Below are positions 8,849 through 16,125 of a DNA stretch of 64,000 nucleotides, piece after piece. The DNA comes from JALYRV01 sp036675475 (GTDB lineage: Bacteria; Acidobacteriota; Vicinamibacteria; Vicinamibacterales; SCN-69-37). Position numbers and translations under genes: made by a program. The notes below the pieces were generated by a model. That model made no database searches. It saw only the letters and a program-made list of their open reading frames with translations, and was not told where the DNA came from. Location: NCBI GenBank assembly GCA_036675475.1, contig JAKFEY010000043.1, positions 9,660 through 73,659 of the forward strand. The letters run 5' to 3'. How positions within the stretch are numbered: position 1 is the stretch's first letter; each line of letters opens with the position of its first letter.

Positions 8849-10302
8849 AGCTGTACCTTTCCTACGTGGATGCCGTTCTTCCCGTGGCCTTTCACCCAGT
8901 ACATCGCGGCGTCGGCGGCGGCCAGCAGCTCGTCGGCCGACGCCTTCGGATCGTTGTGCGTGGCCACGCCGATTGACGCCGTCAGCCGCACCGTGAGGCC
9001 GAGCGACGTCAGAAACACATGCCCCGCGACGCGGTCGCGGACGCGGGCCGCCACGGCCTTCGCGCCGGCTTCGTCGGTGTCGGGCAGGACCACCGCGAAC
9101 TCGTCGCCGCCGAAGCGCGCGACGGCGTCCGTTTCACGGGCGCAGGCGCGAATCACCGCGCCCACTTCGACCAGCGCCCGGCTGCCGCACAAATGGCCGT
9201 GCGAGTCGTTCACCGTCTTGAAGCCGTCGAGATCGATGAACAGCAGCGACAGCTTCTGTCCCGACCGCGACGAGCGTTTCGTCTCGCGCCGCAGCACCGC
9301 GTGCATGAAGCGCGAGTTATAGAGCTGCGTCAGGTCGTCGGTCACCGACAACGCCTCGGCCCGCTCCAGACGCAGCGCGCTGTCGAGCGCGCAGGCGATG
9401 GGCTCCAGCATCCGCCGCACGTTGGCGCGCGACGACTGCAGCGTCGCCGCCATGGGGGGCAGGGGCGTCGAGCGTCCCCGGTCGATGCCCACCAGCACGG
9501 CCACGACGCGGTTGTCGCAGGAGAGGGGCACGGCCATCGCCGCCGCCTCAACCGCCGCGCCGACGTCCGTTTCGCCCGCCAGCCGCCGCGTCACGAGCGG
9601 CCGGCCGCTGCGGGCCACGTGCGAGGCGACCGCTTCAACCGCCATGCGCGACTGCTCGCTCCCTCCGCGGGCCGCCAGCCACCGGGTGTCCCCGGTCGAA
9701 TCGGTGGCGAGCACCGCCCATTCCGGCATCGGCAGCCATGCACGAGCCCGAGAGAGCAAGACTGCGGCCACGCCGGCCGGATCGCGCCGCGAATTGACCG
9801 CCGCGACGATCTGCATGAAGCGATCGGTGGTATCGGTCGCAGAGAGCCGGCGCTGCACCCGCTTGAGCCGCGCCGCCAGGTCGGCCGCCGGAGGCATCCC
9901 GAACGCCGCCGCCAGCACTTTCCGATCGAGCGGGAGGGCGACATGGGCCGAAAATCCCAGCGACCGCGAGAGCGACGCCAGGGCCGGCGGCGCCGCCGGA
10001 TCCAGCGAGAAACTCACCACGGGCATGCGCTCGGCGAGCCGCATGACGCGGCGGGCGTCGGGCGGCTTGCCCGGCCCGAGCTCCCAGAGCACGCCGTCGG
10101 CGGCGGCGCGCGTTTCGAGCGGGCCGTCGGCCGGCATCAGGCGCACCCGCCAGCGGGCCAGCGGCCGAAGCGCGGCCGTAAGGGCGGCGCTGGCCGGCCC
10201 GGCATGACGCACGTGCACCGTCGTGGTGGCGCCGCCCGTTCGTCTCGGGCCCGTTCGTTGGGGGATTCTCCGTCGCGCTCGGGCGCGGCCCTTGGTCGGC
10301 AT
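8845..10302 (-). CDS. GAF-like/GGDEF diguanylate cyclase
   Basis: With the ATG at 10302 the protein has 485 residues. The C-terminal GGDEF domain (about residues 320-480) makes cyclic di-GMP. It carries an intact RFGGDEF active site (398-402) and an RETD inhibitory I-site five residues before it. The middle third resembles a GAF-like sensor domain; no membrane segment is seen, so it should be cytoplasmic. Its stop overlaps the mreB start (TTGA), placing c-di-GMP synthesis at the head of the cell-shape operon. The start is uncertain: GTGs at 10218 and 10212 are alternatives, and neither has a good ribosome site. The DNA around and upstream of 10302 belongs to a GC-rich repeat, so the basic N-terminus may be repeat-derived. 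Confidence 0.85.
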
Positions 10303-10307
10303 GTGCG

Positions 10308-10370
10308 TTCGGCGGGGGTCCCCTCTACCCCGCCCGGCCTCGCGTACGGGGCCCCTGGCGCCCCGCGCCG
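10308..10370. repeat. GC-rich palindromic repeat upstream of the diguanylate cyclase
   Basis: Two modules are seen: GGCGGGGGTCCCCTCTACC (from 10311) and ACGGGGCCCCTGGCGCCCCG (from 10346). Similar modules occur in frame in the dehydratase gene (43954-43976 and 44016-44041, opposite strand), and the second also in rng (2486-2509). This is the third member of the family. Confidence 0.7.
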
Positions 10371-10415
10371 CAACCTCGGCGCTCCCCAGGGCAGTGGGGG
10401 TAACAGCACCAGCAG

Positions 10416-10421
10416 TATAAT
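10416..10421 (+). promoter_or_regulatory. Candidate -10 box for ppiD
   Basis: A perfect TATAAT lies 27 bases before the ppiD ATG, followed by a GAGGG ribosome site at 10434-10438. No good -35 hexamer is seen at the usual distance. Confidence 0.5.
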
Positions 10422-10448
10422 CGTGTTTTCTCTGAGGGTTTCTAAGAC

Positions 10449-12371
10449 ATGACAATGCTCGATCGGATGCGCCGGCACAAAGGCTGGCTCAAGTGGAGCC
10501 TCGGCCTCGTCGTCGTTACGTTTGTGTTGGTGTACATCCCGTCCGATTTCATGACGCCGCAGAGCGCGAGCGCGGCGCCCAACGCGACGGTGGCCACGGT
10601 CGAAGGCCGCGACATCAAAGTCGCCGACTTCCAGCGCGCCTACAACCAGCAGGTGCAGGCGTACCGGCAGGCGTACGGCGGCAATCTCAACGATCAGATG
10701 CTGCAGCAGCTCGGCATCGAGCAGCGCATCCTCAGCCAGATGATCGACGAGGAAGCGGTGCTCGCCGAAGCCGATCGGCTCGACATCGACGTCACCGACG
10801 CGGAGCTGCGCGAGCGCATCCTGCGGCTGCCGGCGTTTCAGGAAAACGGGCAGTTCATCGGCGACCAGCGCTACAAGCAGATTCTCGCGGCGCAGGCGCC
10901 GCCGATTCCGGTCGAAGACTTCGAGCGCGAGATGCGGCGGCAGATTCAGTCCGACAAGCTGCGCGACGCGCTGACGGCGTGGATCACCGTGACCGACGCC
11001 GACGTCGACGCCGAGTACCGCAAGCGCAACGAGAAGGTGAAAGTCGATCTCGTGCTGTTCAACGCCGACGCGTACAAGGCGGGCCTCACGCCCACCGAGG
11101 CCGAGATCGCGGCGTACTTCGAGGCCAACAAGGCGAAGTACCGCATTCCCGAAAAGCGCCGCGTGCGCTATCTGCACGTCGACGCCGCCACGCTGCGCGA
11201 TCGCGTCACCGTCACGGAGCAGGACGCGCGGCAGCGCTACACCGAGCAGATCACGCAGTATCAGCAGCCCGAACAGGTGCGCGTGAGCCACATCCTGCTC
11301 AAGACCGAAGGCAAGGATGAAGCGGCCGTGCGCGCGCAGGCCGAGCAGGTGCTCGCGAAGGTGAAGGCGGGCGGCGATTTCGCGGCGCTCGCGGCGCAGT
11401 ATTCCGAAGACGAAGTGTCGAAGGCCAAGGGCGGCGATCTCGACTTCTTCGGCCGCGGCGCCATGGTGAAGGAATTCGAGGACGCCGCGTTCGCGCTCGA
11501 AGCCGGCCAGACCACCGATCTCGTCAAGACGCCGTACGGCTTTCACATCATCCGCGCCACGGGCAAGCGCCCGGCGTCGACGCAGCCGTTCGAGCTCGTC
11601 TCGGCGCAGATTCAGGATCAGTTGAAGTGGGAGCGCGCGCAGCAGGAAGTGCAGCGCCTGGTCGAGGAGCTCGACAAGGAGATCGACGACCCGTCCGACA
11701 TCGACCGCGTGGCGCAGGCGCGCGGCCTGACGGCCGCCGACTCGCCGCTGTTCGCGAAAACCGAACCGGTGCCGGGCCTGGGCTTCGCGCCCGACGTGTC
11801 GGCGCAGGCGTTCGAGATGGAGCGCGGCAAGGTCAGCGACGCGCTGCGCACGCCGCAGGGCGCGGCCTTCATCACCGTGATCGACATCCAGCCGGCGCAC
11901 GATGCCACGCTGGGTGAGGTGCGCGACCGCGCGCGCGAGGATCTGATCAACGAGCGCGCGTCGGCGATGGCGCGCGAGCGCGCGTCGGCCCTGGCCGCCG
12001 CGTTCAAGACGAACTTCGCCGCCGCGGCGAAGACGGCCGGCCTCACCGTGCAGTCGAGCGACTTCGTCGCGCGCGGCGCGGCGTTCCCGGAAGTCGGCGT
12101 CAGCACGCCGGTGGAAACCGCGGCCTTCGCCCTCGGCGCCGGCGGCGTCAGCGACCCGATTGCCACCGAGCGCGGCACGGTCGTCCTGCGCGTCGCCGAC
12201 AAACAGGCCATCGACCCCGCGAAGTTCGCGGCCGAGCAGTCACAAGTGCGCGATCAGATGCTGCAGGAACGCAAAGGCCAGTTCTTCGCGTCGTACATGA
12301 CGAAGGCCAAGCAGAAGATGACGATCGACCTCAACGAAGACACGTTGCAGGCGCTGTTCGCCAACCGGTAG
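10449..12371 (+). CDS. ppiD: Membrane-anchored SurA/PpiD-type peptidyl-prolyl isomerase
   Basis: This 640-residue periplasmic folding factor has one N-terminal membrane anchor (residues 15-33, LKWSLGLVVVTFVLVYI), a SurA-N-like helical chaperone region (about 45-270), a parvulin domain (about 275-375, RVSHILLK through TPYGFHIIRATGKR) and a second degenerate parvulin-like segment near 480-600. This is the layout of PpiD, which receives outer-membrane and periplasmic proteins emerging from the Sec translocon. The gene is divergent from the diguanylate cyclase and convergent with sppA. The symbol is given by architecture. Confidence 0.88.
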   Translation: MTMLDRMRRHKGWLKWSLGLVVVTFVLVYIPSDFMTPQSASAAPNATVATVEGRDIKVADFQRAYNQQVQAYRQAYGGNLNDQMLQQLGIEQRILSQMIDEEAVLAEADRLDIDVTDAELRERILRLPAFQENGQFIGDQRYKQILAAQAPPIPVEDFEREMRRQIQSDKLRDALTAWITVTDADVDAEYRKRNEKVKVDLVLFNADAYKAGLTPTEAEIAAYFEANKAKYRIPEKRRVRYLHVDAATLRDRVTVTEQDARQRYTEQITQYQQPEQVRVSHILLKTEGKDEAAVRAQAEQVLAKVKAGGDFAALAAQYSEDEVSKAKGGDLDFFGRGAMVKEFEDAAFALEAGQTTDLVKTPYGFHIIRATGKRPASTQPFELVSAQIQDQLKWERAQQEVQRLVEELDKEIDDPSDIDRVAQARGLTAADSPLFAKTEPVPGLGFAPDVSAQAFEMERGKVSDALRTPQGAAFITVIDIQPAHDATLGEVRDRAREDLINERASAMARERASALAAAFKTNFAAAAKTAGLTVQSSDFVARGAAFPEVGVSTPVETAAFALGAGGVSDPIATERGTVVLRVADKQAIDPAKFAAEQSQVRDQMLQERKGQFFASYMTKAKQKMTIDLNEDTLQALFANR

Positions 12372-12473
12372 TTGCTGGTTTCTGGTTTCTGGTTGTTGGT
12401 GCGAGCCGGCAGGGACAACGCCCTGCCGGCTTTTTTTGTCCTACCAGCAACCAGCAACCGACAACCAGCAACC
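12372..12473. repeat. Inverted 7-bp-period arms flanking a terminator
   Basis: The left arm (12372-12400) repeats TTGCTGG/TTTCTGG-type units and begins at the ppiD stop codon. The right arm (12443-12473) repeats ACCAGCA-type units and ends just before the sppA stop. They are complementary at 25 of 31 positions, with the terminator at 12404-12437 between them. Confidence 0.85.
12404..12437. terminator. Strong intrinsic terminator between convergent ppiD and sppA
   Basis: An 11-bp perfect stem (AGCCGGCAGGG at 12404-12414 with CCCTGCCGGCT at 12421-12431) and an ACAACG loop are followed by seven T residues. The T run serves the plus strand (ppiD). The flanking repeat arms could extend the hairpin. 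Confidence 0.95.
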
Positions 12474-12474
12474 T

Positions 12475-14271
12475 TCAGTGAACGAACACATTCGGCATCA
12501 GCGTGAGCGGTTCGCCTGAGCGGAACAGCTGCAGGCGGATCGCCAGCGATTCGATGGCCTTGGCGCGCGGGTCCTCGCGGAGCACCGCGACGCGCGGATG
12601 AAAGAACAGCGCGCCGAGCGGGCCGGCCGCGCGGGCCAGTTCGGCGCGGCTGAACATGCCCGCGCCGCCGAACGGATTCGCCACCAGTTCATAGAGGCTG
12701 CGGCGCGGCGGATAGACGTCGAGCTCGACGTGCCGCCCCGCATCGATCTTCGCGCGCGCCTTGGCGAGCGCAATCGCGTCCCGCAGCCCGCCCAGCTCGT
12801 CGACCAGGCCGAGATCGCGCGCCTGGCGCCCGGTCCACACGCGCCCCTGCGCAATCGCATCGATCTTTTCCGGCGTGCTCGCCCGTGATTCCGCGACCTT
12901 CTCCACGAACGTGTCGTATGTCGCCTGCATCTGCTCCATCACGCGCGCGCGCTCTTCCGGCGAGAAAGGACGCACCGGCGAGAGCATGCCGGCGTACTTG
13001 CCCGACTCCACGCCCTCCACGCCCACGCCCAGCTTCTCCATCGTCCCGCCCAGCGCGAACTTGCCGACGACCACGCCGATCGATCCGGTGAGAGTGCCGG
13101 GCTGCGCGACGATGGCGTGCGCGGGCATGGCCACGTAGTAGCCGCCTGACGCGGCGACATCGCCCATCGACGCAATCACCGGCTTGATCTGCCGCGTGAG
13201 CATGACTTCGCGCCAGATGACGTCGGACGCGACGGCCGAGCCGCCGGGACTGTCGATGCGCAGCACGATGGCGCGCACCGCGTTGTCGGCTCGCACCTTG
13301 CGCAGCCACTCGATGACGGTGTCCGACCCGGTGACGGCGCCGTTGGGCGAATCGAACGAGCTCTCGCCGCTGGCGATGACGCCCACCAGATAGAGGACGG
13401 CGATCTTCGGGCCGCGATCGAGCCCGAGCGAGGTCGTCGCCACCTTGCTGTAGTCGTCGGCGTCGATGCGCTGCTTCGCGCCGCCCAGATCCGACTTGTC
13501 GTCGAGCTCGTCCTCGTACGCCACATCGTCGACCAGGCCCGCGGCGACGGCGTCGCGCGCGAGATACGGCCCGTGGTCGAGCAGCGCGCGTACTTCCTCT
13601 TCGGACTTGCGGCGGCCGTCGCCGATGCCGCGCAGCAGCTGCGAGTAGAGGTCGCGGTTGAGCGACTCGGCCATCTCGCGGTGCGCCGGGGTGAAGCCTT
13701 TTTCCGTGAAGGTATTGGCGGCGGTCTTGTAGTCGCCGATGTGCATCAGGTCGGGATACGCGCCGATCTTGTCGAGCGCGCCGCGCAGGAACAGCTCGTA
13801 CGTGGCCAGGCCGCGCAGGTCGAGGCCGGCCGCCGGCATCAGGTACACCTTGTCGCACGCCGACGCGAGGTAATACTCCTGCTCGGCGCCGTATTCGAGA
13901 TAGGCAATGATCGGCTTTCCCGACTTGCGGAACTCGAGAATCGCGTCGCGGATTTCCTGGACCTTGCCCCAGAGCGCGCCGCCGCCGCGCGGCACGATGA
14001 CGACGCTCTTGATGCGGCGATCGACGGCGGCCTTGCGCAGCGAATCGACGACTGAGCGCAGCGTGGGCTGCTCACCGATGAACTGGCTGACCACGCCGCC
14101 GGGCTCGATTTCCGACAGGTTCGGATCGATGGGCAAAAACAGCGTGGCGTTGTCGCGGATGTCCGGACCGCCGCGCGCGGCAAAGAAAATGAGGGCCATG
14201 CCCGCGGCCGAGATGAGCACGGCCACGAAAATCAGGCCGAGAATGAGTCCGACGCCCTTGCGAAGTGCCAC
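12475..14271 (-). CDS. sppA: Signal peptide peptidase SppA (long, 67-kDa type)
   Basis: This 598-residue inner-membrane serine protease cleaves leftover signal peptides. It has one N-terminal anchor (residues 7-30) and two tandem S49 repeats. The catalytic dyad is visible: the lysine in GDYKTAANTFTEKG of the N-terminal half and the serine in GDVAASGGYYVAMPA of the C-terminal half, with the oxyanion-region motif IDSPGGSAVASD. The start is a GTG at 14271 with GGAG upstream. Length matches the long form, which can act as its own dimer half. Confidence 0.95.
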   Translation of the reverse strand: MALRKGVGLILGLIFVAVLISAAGMALIFFAARGGPDIRDNATLFLPIDPNLSEIEPGGVVSQFIGEQPTLRSVVDSLRKAAVDRRIKSVVIVPRGGGALWGKVQEIRDAILEFRKSGKPIIAYLEYGAEQEYYLASACDKVYLMPAAGLDLRGLATYELFLRGALDKIGAYPDLMHIGDYKTAANTFTEKGFTPAHREMAESLNRDLYSQLLRGIGDGRRKSEEEVRALLDHGPYLARDAVAAGLVDDVAYEDELDDKSDLGGAKQRIDADDYSKVATTSLGLDRGPKIAVLYLVGVIASGESSFDSPNGAVTGSDTVIEWLRKVRADNAVRAIVLRIDSPGGSAVASDVIWREVMLTRQIKPVIASMGDVAASGGYYVAMPAHAIVAQPGTLTGSIGVVVGKFALGGTMEKLGVGVEGVESGKYAGMLSPVRPFSPEERARVMEQMQATYDTFVEKVAESRASTPEKIDAIAQGRVWTGRQARDLGLVDELGGLRDAIALAKARAKIDAGRHVELDVYPPRRSLYELVANPFGGAGMFSRAELARAAGPLGALFFHPRVAVLREDPRAKAIESLAIRLQLFRSGEPLTLMPNVFVH

Positions 14272-14347
14272 GGTATCAGTCTACTCCGGCGAGAGATCGA
14301 CCTGTTATATACTGGAGGTTCTGCCCCGAGCGATCGTCTCTTCTTGT

Positions 14348-14434
14348 GCGGAAGTGGCGGAATTGGCAGACGCGCTAGCCTCAGGAGCTAGTCCGGGCAA
14401 CCGGGTGGAGGTTCGAGTCCTCTCTTCCGCACCA
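14348..14434 (+). tRNA. tRNA-Leu (anticodon CAG)
   Basis: The 87-nt class II tRNA has an acceptor stem GCGGAAG/CTTCCGC, anticodon stem CTAGC/GCTAG with loop CTCAGGA (anticodon CAG at 14382-14384), a long variable arm, a T loop GTTCGAGTC and an encoded CCA at 14432-14434. It reads CUG, the dominant leucine codon in this GC-rich genome. A TATACT at 14308-14313 upstream may be its -10 element. Confidence 0.97.
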
Positions 14435-14450
14435 CATTCTCGAGACAACC

Positions 14451-14642
14451 GTGACTGATATGTCTTTTCTCACCTACTCCGTCGGTGCAGTGCTGGCCAT
14501 CGGCATCATGGCCGTCGTCTTTCTGATCTGGCGCGCCGCGCAGCCGTCGGGCAGTCTCGGCCAGATGCTGCGCCGCACCGACAAGATCCCCTACCACGGC
14601 GAAATCGATCCGCGCCGCTTCTCCGACCGCGATCGCGATTAG
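14451..14642 (+). CDS. Small single-pass membrane protein
   Basis: The protein has 63 residues (60 if the ATG at 14460 is used). One transmembrane helix (about residues 9-27, AVLAIGIMAVVFLIW) is followed by a polar tail with KIPYHGEIDPRRF. The gene starts 16 bases after the tRNA. I do not recognise a family, but the compositional contrast between helix and tail looks genuine and GC3 is coding-like. Confidence 0.6.
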   Translation: MTDMSFLTYSVGAVLAIGIMAVVFLIWRAAQPSGSLGQMLRRTDKIPYHGEIDPRRFSDRDRD

Positions 14643-14704
14643 GCCGCGCCCCAGGCCGCCGGCCGCGTGCCGGCCGGCGAACCTGGCTGTGGAGGCGCCG
14701 CTCT

Positions 14705-15430
14705 CTACCGCGTGACCGTGATCTTGAACGGCATGGTGTAGAAACCTTCGTGCGTCATCACCTGCTTGCCTTTGCCGGTGTTGATGGCCACCAGTTCCGC
14801 GACATCGCTCGCCGTGGCTTCCACCACCCAGGTGTTCTCGCTGGTCCGCGTCACGGTCAGATCGGTGGAACCGGGGTAGAACTCCGCGTTGTACCGCACC
14901 GTCCAGATGAGCGCGCGGCCCGCGGGATCCGCGAAATCCAACTTGAAGCGCGCCTTCGACGATCCGCCGACAGGAATGTCGTTGAAGCCGTTGGGCAGAG
15001 GCTCCTGCGCGGCGTCCACGGGATTGGTGATCGACGGATACGACGTCGCGTGCACCTCGGCGAAGTTGAAATTCTTGCGGCAGCTGCCCGTAGTCATGCA
15101 GGTGCCGTTCGCGATCTGATCGCCGAAGTCCGCCACGATCGAGCGGCCGTAGCTCGTGGTGTAGTGGATATCGAGCTTGTTGTTGTCGTTGAAGAACGCG
15201 CCCTCGCCGGCCGCGTTACCGACGTACGGCCCGAGCCCGTCACCCGCGATCCGGTCGATCCGCTCCGCGGTCATGCAATCGGCCGCCAGCGGGCAGCGGA
15301 GCTCGGCGCTCACCGGCACGCCAGTCGGGGCTGGTGCCGGCGCCGGCTTGCCCTTCTTCTGCGCCATCACCGGGGCGGCCGCGATCAGGGCCAGACACAC
15401 ACACACCAACACCATTCTGCGGACCATCAT
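14705..15430 (-). CDS. Secreted protein of unknown function
   Basis: The protein has 241 residues with a Sec signal peptide (MMVRRMVLVCVCLALIAAA ending VMA), then a Lys/Pro/Ala-rich spacer and a globular part with ERIDRIAGDGLGPYVG, NKLDIHYTTSYGRSIVADF and a C-terminal beta-rich half (GSTDLTVTRTSENTWVVE). Four cysteines lie in the mature protein (CPLAADC, CMTTGSC), possibly two disulfides. AGAGGAG lies directly against the first ATG at 15436, so the ATG at 15430 or 15427, at normal spacing, is preferred. No family is recognised. Confidence 0.7.
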   Translation of the reverse strand: MMVRRMVLVCVCLALIAAAPVMAQKKGKPAPAPAPTGVPVSAELRCPLAADCMTAERIDRIAGDGLGPYVGNAAGEGAFFNDNNKLDIHYTTSYGRSIVADFGDQIANGTCMTTGSCRKNFNFAEVHATSYPSITNPVDAAQEPLPNGFNDIPVGGSSKARFKLDFADPAGRALIWTVRYNAEFYPGSTDLTVTRTSENTWVVEATASDVAELVAINTGKGKQVMTHEGFYTMPFKITVTR

Positions 15431-15524
15431 GCACATCTCCTCTGGTTGACGAACCCGGACTCGGGTTCATGAGAGAGAAACGCTGACCCGCGATTTTTCG
15501 GACAGCCTCGTGCCGGAGGTGCGC

Positions 15525-15530
15525 TAGAAT
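15525..15530 (+). promoter_or_regulatory. Candidate -10 box for the ECF sigma gene
   Basis: TAGAAT lies 13 bases before the sigma-factor ATG at 15544, which would leave a leader of only about 6 nt and no Shine-Dalgarno site. Confidence 0.4.
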
Positions 15531-15543
15531 CCGCCACCTCCCC

Positions 15544-16125
15544 ATGCCGGACGCGCCCGACCAGACCCTGTTGCTGCTCGAACGTGCCCGCGGCGGCGAC
15601 GAGCAGGCGCTCGAGCAGTTGTTTGCCCGCTACCTCAAGCCGCTGCGCCGCTGGGCGAGCGGGCGCCTGCCGAAATGGGCCCGCGACATGGCCGACACGC
15701 AGGACCTTGTCCAGGAAACCCTGCTTCAGACGTTTAAGAAACTGGACGGATTCGAATTCAGGGGCGAAGGCGCGCTGCAGGCGTACCTGCGGCAGGCGTT
15801 GATGAACCGCATTCGCGACGAGCTGCGGCGGTTCGATCGGCGCGGGGCGACGTCCGTGCTGGATTCGCAGGCGCCCGACCTGGCGCCGTCACCGCTCGAG
15901 CAGGCGATCGGGCGTCAGGGCGCGGAGCGCTACGAGCGGGCGTTGTCGCACTTGCGCGAAGACGATCGCGCCGCGCTGGTGGCGCGACTGGAGCTGGGAT
16001 GTTCCTACGAAGAAATGGCCGCGGCGCTCGGCAAGCCGTCGCCCGACGCCGCGCGCAAGGCCGCGCAACGTGCCCTCGTACGGCTGATTGCGGAGATGAA
16101 GCGTGAGGGACCCGCGCCCGGCTGA
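15544..16125 (+). CDS. ECF-family RNA polymerase sigma factor
   Basis: This 193-residue sigma-70-type factor has region 2 (about residues 20-90, with DMADTQDLVQETLLQTFKKL and the core-binding helix) and region 4 (about 125-180, a helix-turn-helix with GCSYEEMAAALGKPSPDAARKA), and no region 1 or 3. It redirects RNA polymerase to a dedicated promoter set. No anti-sigma gene is next to it. Instead its 3' end overlaps a Ser/Thr kinase gene by 23 bases, so control by phosphorylation is the likely mode, as for STK-linked ECF groups. Confidence 0.93.
   Translation: MPDAPDQTLLLLERARGGDEQALEQLFARYLKPLRRWASGRLPKWARDMADTQDLVQETLLQTFKKLDGFEFRGEGALQAYLRQALMNRIRDELRRFDRRGATSVLDSQAPDLAPSPLEQAIGRQGAERYERALSHLREDDRAALVARLELGCSYEEMAAALGKPSPDAARKAAQRALVRLIAEMKREGPAPG

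Noticed and set aside
10137..11900. 587-codon minus-strand frame opposite ppiD
   Set aside because: Antisense of the well-supported ppiD gene. The peptide is Arg/Ala/Leu-rich and has no domain.
14388..14597. Minus-strand frame of 69 codons over the tRNA-Leu end and the small membrane gene
   Set aside because: It overlaps the tRNA 3' half on the opposite strand and has no protein features.
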